Positions 9,314 to 17,997 of a stretch of 64,000 nt of DNA are shown here, piece after piece (position 1 is the first letter of the stretch; each line of letters starts with the position of its first letter). Source of the DNA: Rhodococcus sp. (in: high G+C Gram-positive bacteria) (GTDB lineage Bacteria > Actinomycetota > Actinomycetes > Mycobacteriales > Mycobacteriaceae). The notes below the pieces were generated by a model. That model did not search any database. It saw nothing but the letters and a program-made list of their open reading frames with translations, and was not told the origin of the DNA. The stretch lies in the NCBI RefSeq assembly GCF_023264675.1, contig NZ_JAHFVG010000008.1, positions 62,001 through 126,000 on the forward strand, read 5' to 3'. A program made the position numbers and the translations under genes.

Positions 9314-10507
9314 TCAGTTGCAGTCGTCGACGACGGGATCGCCCGCGAAACGCTCGCCGATCCACTGGTTGACCGCGTCTCCGTCGACGTCGCCATGCCC
9401 CTTGCCCGGTTGCCTGTCGATCGTGATGACATCTCCGAGCCCACACGCTTTCACCAGCGCCTCGTCCGTCCACGCCACATCGATGTAGGTGTCGGCATCG
9501 CCGTAGACCACCATCATCGGCGCCGACGCCTTCTCCTTCGGCACCGAGAACTCGTCGAGCCGGGCGCGGAGTCGATCCGCAGCCTCCGGCGTCCTCGGCG
9601 CGAAATCGGTCGGCCCGATTCGCTGAGCCGCCTCCCCGCGCGCCGACGCATCGGCCGGAGTACAGCCGGTCAGTGCATCCCAGTCCGCGGCGGCTGATCC
9701 GCTTCGGTAGTCGTCTCGATCGATCTCGGGGTTCGCTCGAGCGAGCGACTCGATCACCCACTGCACCAGAGGAGCCTGATCGGCGGTCAACGTGCCGGCG
9801 ATCGACTTGTCCACCAAGCCCGCCATGTTCGCCCCCGGCGCCAGACTGACCGAACCCAACAAGTCGAGCTCGGGAGCGTAGCCGGCAAGCTCGTTGGCGG
9901 CCCAGGTCGCACCGCCTCCTTGCGATCCGCCGAAAGCCACCCACCGATTCGACACATCGGGGAACGTAGTACGCAGTGCACGAACAGCATCGATCACGTT
10001 GTAGCCGGCGCGTTCATTGTCGAGGTACCGGTGCACGCCCTCGTGCCCGAGGCCTTCGTAGTCGGTGACGGCTACCGCGTAGCCGGCCGACGTGAACCCG
10101 GCAGCGAGATCGGCCGTCCCCAACAGCGTTCGGGACAGCGACGGACCGCACGCCGGAAGGATCCCCGTCGTACCGTGGCCGAAAGAGATGACCGGCCAAC
10201 CACCCTCGGGCGCATCCCCCCTGGGGGTGAAGACGGTGCCGGACACCTCGCTGTCGTCGACCGACCGATACACCACCCGCGCCGAGTTCATGCCCCCGCG
10301 CGTCGCGGTGATGGGGAGATTGGGAAGCGTTTCGGCATAGATCACCGACCCGGGACCGGTCCCTGCATCGGCAACCTCGATGACCTCGGGTTCCTCCGGA
10401 AGCAGCGCGACGCCCACCAACCCGGGGGCCGTGAACGCCAGCGACACCGCCGAAGCACATCCGGTCAGTGTCAGCACGGCAACCACGATCAACACCACGA
10501 ACTTCAT
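9314..10507 (-). CDS. Secretory lipase-family lipoprotein (EPS operon paralogue 1)
   Basis: Alpha/beta hydrolase of 397 aa resembling the secretory lipase (LIP) family. The signal peptide ends in a lipobox with C17 (LTGC), so it should be anchored outside the membrane. The nucleophile elbow is G-G-S195-Q-G, an oxyanion-type motif FGHGTTG is near residue 109, and an Asp and His (YGDADTY, GKGHGD) follow in the C-terminal part. Its ATG overlaps the stop of the glycoside hydrolase by 4 bp. Two close paralogues occur in the same operon. Substrate unknown; see the finding on acylated EPS. Confidence 0.88.
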   Translation of the reverse strand: MKFVVLIVVAVLTLTGCASAVSLAFTAPGLVGVALLPEEPEVIEVADAGTGPGSVIYAETLPNLPITATRGGMNSARVVYRSVDDSEVSGTVFTPRGDAPEGGWPVISFGHGTTGILPACGPSLSRTLLGTADLAAGFTSAGYAVAVTDYEGLGHEGVHRYLDNERAGYNVIDAVRALRTTFPDVSNRWVAFGGSQGGGATWAANELAGYAPELDLLGSVSLAPGANMAGLVDKSIAGTLTADQAPLVQWVIESLARANPEIDRDDYRSGSAAADWDALTGCTPADASARGEAAQRIGPTDFAPRTPEAADRLRARLDEFSVPKEKASAPMMVVYGDADTYIDVAWTDEALVKACGLGDVITIDRQPGKGHGDVDGDAVNQWIGERFAGDPVVDDCN

Positions 10508-12060
10508 CGCGACTCCACCACCGAACCGATGCCCGAGTCCCACCGAATTCGGCCGAACTCGAAGTCGCTGACCCGTGCAGCACCGTCCTGATATTCCTCG
10601 GTCACCGGGTACCCGAGCTCCGGCGTCCACGCTGTGAGGATCGCGCCGCGCACCAGGTGGACCCCGGTACGTTCGGTGAAGAACACGCGGGCGCCGCCGT
10701 CGGCGTCGAGTTGCTGCATTCCTTGAACATACGGCCCTGCCGGGAGGAATCCGGAATCGAGCACGGCTGCAGCTACTTCCACCGGCGACGCGGTGTAACC
10801 GCGCTCGGATCGGAACAGAACTCCACCTTGGAATTGCTGCGCCAGGTACCGTCGACCGATTCGGTCGTTGCCCGGGTACACCGGAGTCAACGCCTCACCC
10901 AGGTAGTCGACCGTCCGCGCCACCGCGTCCATCGCCAGAAATTCCTCGTCGTCGATCACACCTGCAGCAATCGCCGAAGTCAGCGAGTCGTACGCGGGCT
11001 TCGGGGAGAAGTCGCGTCGCAACACACCGAAGTTGTCCTCGGGGTTGGCCGATCCCGCCAGACGATCACGAATTTCGTGGACATACATCGGCCCCGCGAA
11101 CGGCAGCTGATTCCACTCGTCGATGAACGAGACCATCAACTCCCCCTGGCGCGCCTCGGTGATTCCGGCCGCCTCGTCGGTGGGCGAGCCGAATTCCGTT
11201 GCCCACACCTGCTTGTCACCGTCGCCGCGGAGCACCATCTCGCGTCGCATGTCGGCGATCATATGCAAAGCCCCGTCGGGAATCGTTTCGGTTCCGACGA
11301 GGGTGCCCGGATACGAGTATGGATGAACCGACAGCGCATCGAAACTGCCCTGCGCACCGGCGTCGTACATTCTCCGCAGAAACGTCAGCCCGTTCATCGT
11401 GTTCGCATTGTCTCCGACGGCCCCGATGGCACCGCCGACGACGAAGGCATCCGGATCGGCCTCCTTGATCGAGGTGTACGACGCGCGAAGCATGTCCGCA
11501 TACAACTCGGGATCGGCCCACGGGGCGAAGAACACCGATCCGTTCGGCTCGTTCCAGATCTCGTAGTGCTCGATGCGGCCCGAGAAGTGCTGCGCCACCG
11601 TGCCTGCATAGTGCGCGTACTCGGCTGCCGAGGCAGGCGCGGCCGTCAGCCCGAGCGATGAATCCGCCGCAGCCCACTCCGGGGTGTAGTCGAGAATGGC
11701 CAGCACCTCGATCCCGCGAGCCAATGCGGCATCGACCACGCGGTCCGTCGGCTCCCACACGAACGCTCCCGACTGCGGTTCGATCAGCGGCCATGCAACA
11801 TCCAGCCGGAGCTTGGTGGATCCCGAGTTCGCGACGGCGTCGAGGCTCTTCGTCAGGTCCTCGTCGCTCGCCCACAGCAGCGGCGCGCCGCCGGTGAACC
11901 CGATTTCCTTGGACGGCAACGCAGTCAGCGACGCCGGATCGGGGTCTGCGAGCGCTGGGCCGGCCAACATCACATCGAGTGGCTTGCTCGCCACCTCGGC
12001 AGCGGGTGCACAGCCGCCCACCACCACACTGCCCGCGACCACCAACCACAGTGCTCGCAC
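10504..12060 (-). CDS. PslG-like glycoside hydrolase lipoprotein with LGFP-like C terminus
   Basis: Secreted (beta/alpha)8-barrel glycosidase of 518 aa (GH5/GH39-like, clan A). The N terminus has a lipobox at C17. The acid/base is E171 in EIWNEPNG and the likely nucleophile is E289 in WATEFGSP. The C-terminal 100 or so residues contain a WTPELGYPV stretch of the LGFP repeat type, which in Mycobacteriales attaches proteins to the cell envelope. The GTG start lies 4 bp from the acyltransferase stop, and the gene overlaps lipase 1. Hydrolases of this kind trim or release EPS in other bacteria; the action here is inferred. Confidence 0.88.
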   Translation of the reverse strand: MRALWLVVAGSVVVGGCAPAAEVASKPLDVMLAGPALADPDPASLTALPSKEIGFTGGAPLLWASDEDLTKSLDAVANSGSTKLRLDVAWPLIEPQSGAFVWEPTDRVVDAALARGIEVLAILDYTPEWAAADSSLGLTAAPASAAEYAHYAGTVAQHFSGRIEHYEIWNEPNGSVFFAPWADPELYADMLRASYTSIKEADPDAFVVGGAIGAVGDNANTMNGLTFLRRMYDAGAQGSFDALSVHPYSYPGTLVGTETIPDGALHMIADMRREMVLRGDGDKQVWATEFGSPTDEAAGITEARQGELMVSFIDEWNQLPFAGPMYVHEIRDRLAGSANPEDNFGVLRRDFSPKPAYDSLTSAIAAGVIDDEEFLAMDAVARTVDYLGEALTPVYPGNDRIGRRYLAQQFQGGVLFRSERGYTASPVEVAAAVLDSGFLPAGPYVQGMQQLDADGGARVFFTERTGVHLVRGAILTAWTPELGYPVTEEYQDGAARVSDFEFGRIRWDSGIGSVVESR

Positions 12061-12064
12061 GAAG

Positions 12065-13336
12065 TTATTTGGCAGACTTGTATTTACGCGCGAGCATCAG
12101 AGCCGGCTTCTCCACGAGCCGATACGTCACCGTTCCGAACACGATGCTGACCACCGCGACGACGACGAAGTTCAACCCCATCGCTGCCGGAGTGTCGCTG
12201 TTGTTCAGCCACCCGAAACGGCCGACCATGATCAGTACGGGGAAGTGCCACAGGTACACGCTAAGCGAGATGGTGCCGACATAACTCAACGGCGCCCAGT
12301 CCGCCCACTCGGCCAGCTTCGAGTTCTCACCCCGCGCGAGCGGCGCGATGATGAACAGGATCAGCAGCGCCGATCCGAGCGAGACGAATGTGGACTGCCA
12401 CCGGGAGTTGTCGTCGATCAGCTTCAGCGAAATCGCCGCAACCGGAATCATCGCCAGACCGGTCCACCACCGCATCTTCGTCGAAATCCAGCCCTTCAGC
12501 ACACCGTTGTCGACCGCGACGAAGATGACGGCCGCGAACATACCGAACGTGAAGTTGTCGGCGAGCGACCAGAAGCTCCGGCTCAGCACCGCAACCTCGT
12601 TCGGGCCCCAGTCCAACAGAATCGGCTCGGTGACTCCCGACGGCACTACCCGGCTCGCGGCATAGAGCTTGCCGGTGATGCCGATGACGAACATCGCTGC
12701 CACCGGAATCATCGCCAGCACCGGGGCACTGATCTTCGTCCGCTTGCTCAGGTAGAACGAGATGCCCGCCAGTAGCGGAAGTGCAATGTAGAACGTCAAT
12801 TCGAGCGTCAACGACCACGACGGGTTGATGCCCGTCTGCAACATCGACGGGAAGTACGAGTGAACGAGAGTCAGATTGCCGAGCAACGTCACCGGATCGG
12901 TGAGCATGCCGAGCCCGGAATCGGAAAAGTTGCTCTCCGCGACCGCTGCATTCTGAACGAACACCGCCCGCATCACGAAGTTCGCGAACAGGAAGATGAC
13001 GAGGTACGCCGGGAAGACTCTCAGGATGCGATGGACAGCGTAACTCTTGTTGTCCGGCATCGGCTTACCGGAGAACAGCCGCCGCACCATCGGCAAGAAG
13101 ATCAAGAACCCGGACAATGCGAAGAAGAAGATGAGCCCCTGCCCGAGCAGCCCCAGCTTGAAGACCGAGACCGTCTCGGGACTGTTGTGTCCTCCGACGT
13201 GCACGGCCAGCACGCACAGGCACGCGAAACCTCGCGGCCCGTCGAGGCCGAGGATGCGCGCCGGGCGCTTCTTGTCGGTGGTGGCCGACACTGGCGCGAC
13301 GGCGGCGGCTGCTGTGCTGTCGGGTGTTGCGGTCAT
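12065..13336 (-). CDS. Acyltransferase-3 (OafA/OatA type) membrane protein
   Basis: Integral membrane acyltransferase of 423 aa with about ten hydrophobic helices. The N-terminal signature LGLDGPRGFACLCVLAVHV carries the Arg and His expected for this family, which moves acyl groups across the membrane onto extracellular sugars. No C-terminal SGNH domain is fused, but a separate SGNH esterase is encoded two genes downstream. Gaps to its neighbours are 16 bp (lipase 2) and 4 bp (glycoside hydrolase). It probably O-acylates the polysaccharide of this locus. Confidence 0.9.
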   Translation of the reverse strand: MTATPDSTAAAAVAPVSATTDKKRPARILGLDGPRGFACLCVLAVHVGGHNSPETVSVFKLGLLGQGLIFFFALSGFLIFLPMVRRLFSGKPMPDNKSYAVHRILRVFPAYLVIFLFANFVMRAVFVQNAAVAESNFSDSGLGMLTDPVTLLGNLTLVHSYFPSMLQTGINPSWSLTLELTFYIALPLLAGISFYLSKRTKISAPVLAMIPVAAMFVIGITGKLYAASRVVPSGVTEPILLDWGPNEVAVLSRSFWSLADNFTFGMFAAVIFVAVDNGVLKGWISTKMRWWTGLAMIPVAAISLKLIDDNSRWQSTFVSLGSALLILFIIAPLARGENSKLAEWADWAPLSYVGTISLSVYLWHFPVLIMVGRFGWLNNSDTPAAMGLNFVVVAVVSIVFGTVTYRLVEKPALMLARKYKSAK

Positions 13337-13352
13337 GACGGTGCCTTCGGTG

Positions 13353-14573
13353 TCAGGGCGCGGGGGGCGCCGGGCAGTAGCTGATGGCGGGCACCCCGGC
13401 GAACCGGTCTGTCAACCATGGGAACGCAGCAGCACCGTCGATGTCTGCGTGGCCGGCGTCCGGTTGAAGCACCGACTGAATGGAATCTCCTCGTGCACAG
13501 CCGGCCGCGATCGCGCCGTCCGTCCACACCTGGGACACGAGCGTGTCCTTCCCGCCGTAGAGCACCAGCATCGGCGCCGCCGCCGGGGCCTGCGGGACAC
13601 TCATCTCCCGGAGGTAACCCTCCAGTGCCCGCTCGGCCTCCGGTGTCGACGGCTTCAGATCATCGTTGCCGATCTGCGCCGCGATGGAGGTACGGTCGGC
13701 CGCCAACGGTCCACCGCAGGCGGACAATTCATCCCAGTACTGTTCGACGACGCCGCGGCGATAGTCGTCCAGATCGATCTCGGGATGCGACTTGGCGAGC
13801 CCGACGAGCACCCACTGCAGCAGCGGCTTCTGGTCGGCCGTCAACGTGCCGTCCGACGCCGCTTTCGCGAGGCCGGTCATATCGGCGGCGGGAACCAGCG
13901 ACACCGACCCGAGCATGTCGAGGCCCTGGCCGTAGGTGGATGCGATCTCGTTGGCCGCCCACGCCGCCTGGCCACCCTGCGATCCGCCGAACGACGCCCA
14001 CCGGTTGGATGTGCCGGGGACCAGCTTCTGCGCTGCCCGAACGGAATCGACGAGGTTGTTCGCCGAGGTCCGCGCATCGAGGTAGGGGTGATACGACCCC
14101 TCCATCCCGAGACCCTGGTAATCCGACACCGCCACCACGTAGCCGGATCGCACGAGCGCGGTCACGATGGGCGAACTACCGAGCAGTTCCGGATCGGTCG
14201 ACGGTCCGCAGTCCGGTAGCACACCCGTGGTGCCGTGGCCGTAGGCGATGATCGGCCAACCGCCCTCGGGCGCTTGGCCTTCGGGAGCGAAGATCGTGCC
14301 GGACACTTCGGTCGGCGAGCCGTCGACACCGGAGGTGGACGAGTACACCACCCGTGCGGCAACACTGGATATCCCACTCAGGCGCCGATCGATGGTGAGC
14401 AGCTCATCGGCGCTCACCAGGCTCCCCGGGCCCGAATCCTGGTAGTCGGCTTCGATTTTCCCCCCGAACGCGGCCGAACCGACGGAACCTGCATCGAACG
14501 CGGCGGATTCACTTCCGCACCCGGCGGCCAGGACCGTCAACGACACCGCGGCGGCGCACATCACTTTCTTCAT
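13353..14573 (-). CDS. Secretory lipase-family lipoprotein (EPS operon paralogue 2)
   Basis: Protein of 406 aa, closely similar to the lipase-family proteins on either side. Lipobox C19 (LAAGC). The nucleophile elbow is FGGSQGGQ, the upstream motif YGHGTTG is conserved, and the Asp/His pair is in YGGKDT and DAGHAD. Its start overlaps the stop of the small Wzz gene by 4 bp, and the acyltransferase follows 16 bp downstream. The position between a chain-length regulator and an acyltransferase suggests a role in acyl decoration or removal on the exported polymer rather than nutrition, but no substrate can be read from the sequence. Confidence 0.87.
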   Translation of the reverse strand: MKKVMCAAAVSLTVLAAGCGSESAAFDAGSVGSAAFGGKIEADYQDSGPGSLVSADELLTIDRRLSGISSVAARVVYSSTSGVDGSPTEVSGTIFAPEGQAPEGGWPIIAYGHGTTGVLPDCGPSTDPELLGSSPIVTALVRSGYVVAVSDYQGLGMEGSYHPYLDARTSANNLVDSVRAAQKLVPGTSNRWASFGGSQGGQAAWAANEIASTYGQGLDMLGSVSLVPAADMTGLAKAASDGTLTADQKPLLQWVLVGLAKSHPEIDLDDYRRGVVEQYWDELSACGGPLAADRTSIAAQIGNDDLKPSTPEAERALEGYLREMSVPQAPAAAPMLVLYGGKDTLVSQVWTDGAIAAGCARGDSIQSVLQPDAGHADIDGAAAFPWLTDRFAGVPAISYCPAPPAP

Positions 14574-15268
14574 CGAACCACTCCCCCTGAGTTGTCGAAG
14601 CTCCCCCGACTCTCGCGCACGATGTCCTCCACCTGCGCACGCGAGACGATGGAATCTCGGCGAATTCCGAACGCGAGAACCAGCACGGCAGCAACCGCAA
14701 ATCCTATGCCGCCGCCGAGAACCAGATTGGACGACAGAACCGGTAGCACCGACGAATTCGGCAGTGTCGCAGCATCGATCAACGTCACGTCCGACACCGG
14801 CCCGTCCCTACCGAGATCGATCTCCTTGGTGAGCTGAATCAGATTCAGCGCCGCGGAGTTCGCGATATCGCGAGCCTGTTCGGCGTCTCCGTACGTTGCC
14901 GTGATGACGATCAACGCCGAGCCGGGCGTGGGAATCACCAGCAGGTCCGGCTTCAACTCCGCCGGCGAGATATCGAGGCCGACATCGAGAATCACCCGTC
15001 GCAGCACCTGCTCGCTCGCCAGAATACCCACGTAACTCTCCACGCGTACCAGCGAACTCCGGTTACCCTCCATCGCCGCTCGCGGCGACGACGGTCCGGG
15101 TGCGCTGAGGAAAACCCGCGAGGACGCACTGTACGTCGGCGCCACGAGGGACGTCGCAAGCCACGCAGCGCCGAGCGACAGCAGTGTCGCGGCCAGGATC
15201 AGCACCCACCCGTCGCGCAACATCCGCCCGTAATCTCGGAGAGTAGGAACACTGGTTGGCGCGATCAT
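14570..15268 (-). CDS. Wzz/YveK-type chain-length determinant protein
   Basis: Polysaccharide co-polymerase of 232 aa with the Wzz layout: a transmembrane helix at about residues 20-40, an extracytoplasmic domain, and a second helix near residues 175-200 followed by a short cytoplasmic tail. It lacks the ATPase domain that is fused to Wzz in the first gene of the operon. The ATG at 15268 overlaps the stop of lipase 3; longer in-frame extensions are shadows of that gene. It should set the length of the polymer or help export together with the kinase-like protein. Confidence 0.85.
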   Translation of the reverse strand: MIAPTSVPTLRDYGRMLRDGWVLILAATLLSLGAAWLATSLVAPTYSASSRVFLSAPGPSSPRAAMEGNRSSLVRVESYVGILASEQVLRRVILDVGLDISPAELKPDLLVIPTPGSALIVITATYGDAEQARDIANSAALNLIQLTKEIDLGRDGPVSDVTLIDAATLPNSSVLPVLSSNLVLGGGIGFAVAAVLVLAFGIRRDSIVSRAQVEDIVRESRGSFDNSGGVVR

Positions 15269-16509
15269 CGGCGCTGCTCGCAGGTATCGACCACACGCTG
15301 ACCGGCGAAACGAGCTTTCACCCACGGCACCGACCGACTGCTGTCGAGGTCTCCGTGGCCCTCGCCGTTGTGCAACTCGTACTCGACCACGTCGCCGGAT
15401 CGACAGGCACTCGCGAGCGCCTTCTCGGTCCACGCCTGCAGGATCAGATCGTCCTCGGATCCATACATCACCAGCAGGGGTGAGGTCGACTTCTGTTTCG
15501 GCAGAGCCATGTCCGTCAACCAACCGCGCAGGCGATCCGTTGCTTCCTGACTCACCGGCCGCAGGTCCGACGCTGTCAGCCCGGCAACCAACTCCGGCAC
15601 AGCATCCGAACCGGGCGGCACGCACTGCATGAAATCGTCCCATCGATCGCGGGCGAGGCCCGATCGGTAGTCGTCGAGATTCATCTCCGGGTGCGTGATT
15701 GCCAGACCGTGCAATGCATACATGAGCAGCGGGTACTGCGCACGGGTCAGCGTGCCTGCTGCAGCCGAATCCGCGAGCCCTGCCATGTCGGACACCGGCA
15801 CGATCGCCGCCGTTCCGACGAGGTCGAGCCCGCCGCCGTATTCGGCGTTGCGGTCACTGGCAGCCCAGGCAGCCATGCCGCCGAGCGAGACACCGTAGGC
15901 CGCCCATCGCGTGCTCAGTGTGGGCAGGAAGTTCCGGGCAGCGCGTACCGCATCGATCATGTTGTAGCCGAACGTCTTCGAATCCAGATACGGGTGATAG
16001 CTACCGTCGAGACCGAGGCCCTGGTAGTCCGTCATCGTCACTGCATATCCGTTGAGCACCAGTGCGGCGACGATCGGTGCACTGCCGAGCAGGTTGACGT
16101 ACTTCGACGGTCCACAGTTGTTCAGCACGCCGGTGGTGCCGTGCCCGAACGAGACCACCGGCCAGCCGCCTTCGGGCGCGATGCCGCCGGGGATCACCAC
16201 GGTGCCCGACACGTCGGTCGGCCGACCGTCGGTGCCTGACGTCGATCGATACACCAGTCGTGTTGCCGTAGCGCCGAGTTCGGTGATGTCCTGGGCGATG
16301 TCGTCGAGAGGTTCCGCCGATACCAACGAACCGGGCGCGGTGCCGCCCATGATCGGGGCCGGCGGAGCGACGGGCGGTACGGTGGTCGCCGTCACCGGCG
16401 TCGTCGCCGCACCGGGCGGCAACACCAACGCTTCCTCGCGCGCGCACGAGGCGAGCAATGATGCGGACGCCAGAAGGGCGACCGTACTCACTGCCCAGGA
16501 ACGACGCAT
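15265..16509 (-). CDS. Secretory lipase-family lipoprotein (EPS operon paralogue 3)
   Basis: Protein of 414 aa with lipobox C22 (LLASC). It shares the family blocks of the other two paralogues, including FGHGTTG and the YLDS/YLDA-type segment before the elbow. The elbow reads GVSLGG instead of GGSQGG, so it has diverged around the nucleophile. The Asp/His pair is in YGSEDDL and GEGHGD. It starts 5 bp after the kinase-like gene and overlaps the small Wzz gene, so it is coupled to chain-length control genes on both sides. Confidence 0.87.
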   Translation of the reverse strand: MRRSWAVSTVALLASASLLASCAREEALVLPPGAATTPVTATTVPPVAPPAPIMGGTAPGSLVSAEPLDDIAQDITELGATATRLVYRSTSGTDGRPTDVSGTVVIPGGIAPEGGWPVVSFGHGTTGVLNNCGPSKYVNLLGSAPIVAALVLNGYAVTMTDYQGLGLDGSYHPYLDSKTFGYNMIDAVRAARNFLPTLSTRWAAYGVSLGGMAAWAASDRNAEYGGGLDLVGTAAIVPVSDMAGLADSAAAGTLTRAQYPLLMYALHGLAITHPEMNLDDYRSGLARDRWDDFMQCVPPGSDAVPELVAGLTASDLRPVSQEATDRLRGWLTDMALPKQKSTSPLLVMYGSEDDLILQAWTEKALASACRSGDVVEYELHNGEGHGDLDSSRSVPWVKARFAGQRVVDTCEQRR

Positions 16510-16514
16510 CGCCG

Positions 16515-17906
16515 TCAGCCTCGGCCGGCGGTGGACGCCGGCGCCTCGCGGCCCTGGACCTCGATCTTCGGCTTGCTCACTGCAGCAGGACTGTTCGGGT
16601 TGCGTCGACGACGATGCGGCTCGAACGTGGTGACGACACCGAGTACGAGAGCGCCGACACCGCCGAGGACCTTCACTGCCTTGCGAAGCTGCTCACGGGT
16701 AGTGCGATTGACACGAGCGAGCACCAGGCTGCCGTCCGACAGAGCACTGAGAACGGCGCCGTCGGACACCTCGAGAAGAGGAGGCGTGTCGATCACGATG
16801 TAGCGGTACTCGTCGCGGAGCGATTCGAGCAGAAGCTGAGCGCGGTCGGAGCCGAGCAGCTCACTGGGGTTCGGCGGGACCGGCCCCGCGGGGAGGACGT
16901 TGACACCGTCGACGACGTTGGTCTGGATCGCGTCGTGCGCATCGTGCTCACCCGAGAGCACCGTGCTGAATCCTCGGTCCTGCTCGATTCCGAGTCGGTC
17001 GGCGAGAGCGGCCGTCCTGATGTCTCCGTCGACGAGAAGAACTTTGTGACCGGCCTCGGCCAACACCGCGGCCAGATCGATCGCCGTCGACGTCCGACCT
17101 TCGCCGGCGCGCGGGCTCGTCACCGCGATGACGCGCACCGGAGTGCCACCACCGAGGAATCGAATATTGGTGCGAAGAGTTCGGAGCGGCTCGCCCATCT
17201 TGGAGAAGGATGCCACCGGCGTCTTCGAGCGCTCGTTGTCGAGTGGCAGACCGCCGAGAACCGCGTTGCCCGAGATCTCCTCGGCACGTGCCCGATCTCG
17301 CACCGAGCGATCCAGCAGTCCGCGAAGAAGAGCGAGGACGACACCGAGGATCAGACCGATGACCGCGCCGAGACCGAGCAACGTCACCAGACCCGCGCCG
17401 AGCGGACTCGACGGCACGTCCGCCTGATCGACGATGGTGGCGCCTGCGGCCGGGCTGCCGCCGCGCTGCGAGGTCTCGAGTTCCTGAACGAGTTGGGTCA
17501 GCTGACCCGCCACTGCGTTGGTCAGAGCCTGTGCAACCTCGGGGTCGGCATCGGTGCCGCAGAGATCGAGAAGAACCGTCTTCGCGATCGGCGTCGCAGT
17601 CATCTTGTCGCGCAACTCGTTCGCCGACAGCGGCAGCTGGAGCTGATCGACCGCGCGCTGCGCGACCTGAGTACTGGTTGCCAATCCCGCATACGACGTG
17701 ACGCGCTCCTGCGAGAACAGATTGTTCTGGTACGCCTCACCGACCGAGCTGCCGCCCTCGGTGGTGACGAACAACCGCGCGCACGCCTGGTACTGGGGCG
17801 TCGAGACGACGGAGTACGCAAACCCTCCGACGATGCCGAGTACCGTCACCACAGCGACGATCCACCATCCGGCACGGAGAATCCGTCCGTACTCTCGAAT
17901 CTCCAC
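16515..17906 (-). CDS. Wzz-BY-kinase-like polysaccharide co-polymerase with altered Walker A
   Basis: Protein of 463 aa from the GTG at 17906 (GGAG upstream). The N-terminal Wzz domain has helices near residues 13-33 and 170-195. A CpsD/CapB-type ATPase follows: Walker A region SPRAGEGRTS (264-273), Walker A' LLVDGD (290-295) and Walker B VIDTPP (371-376). The signature Walker A lysine is replaced by R271, and there is no tyrosine after Y369, so the usual autophosphorylation cluster is missing. It heads the minus-strand EPS operon. It could be a regulator that binds nucleotide weakly. A start at 17972 would add 22 residues of atypical sequence. Confidence 0.9.
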   Translation of the reverse strand: MEIREYGRILRAGWWIVAVVTVLGIVGGFAYSVVSTPQYQACARLFVTTEGGSSVGEAYQNNLFSQERVTSYAGLATSTQVAQRAVDQLQLPLSANELRDKMTATPIAKTVLLDLCGTDADPEVAQALTNAVAGQLTQLVQELETSQRGGSPAAGATIVDQADVPSSPLGAGLVTLLGLGAVIGLILGVVLALLRGLLDRSVRDRARAEEISGNAVLGGLPLDNERSKTPVASFSKMGEPLRTLRTNIRFLGGGTPVRVIAVTSPRAGEGRTSTAIDLAAVLAEAGHKVLLVDGDIRTAALADRLGIEQDRGFSTVLSGEHDAHDAIQTNVVDGVNVLPAGPVPPNPSELLGSDRAQLLLESLRDEYRYIVIDTPPLLEVSDGAVLSALSDGSLVLARVNRTTREQLRKAVKVLGGVGALVLGVVTTFEPHRRRRNPNSPAAVSKPKIEVQGREAPASTAGRG

Positions 17907-17997
17907 GAATGCTCCAATCAAAAATTCCGGTCCGCCAGAAAGAATAAAGTGCCGACAACAATTCAGCATCACTTAGCAGTTGCGAGGGCGTGAAAGC
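17907..17997. promoter_or_regulatory. Divergent promoter region of the EPS locus
   Basis: This AT-richer 91-bp gap separates the minus-strand lipase/kinase operon from the plus-strand polymerase. Overlapping TANNNT boxes are visible on both strands: TAAAGT at 17945-17950 (plus) and TATTCT at 17946-17941 (minus). No convincing -35 hexamers were found. Shared control of the two arms is likely. Confidence 0.4.

Noticed and set aside
16458..17993. 511-codon plus-strand frame opposite the kinase-like gene
   Set aside because: Product is rich in Arg, His and Asp with no domain pattern; the minus strand encodes recognisable Wzz and ATPase motifs.
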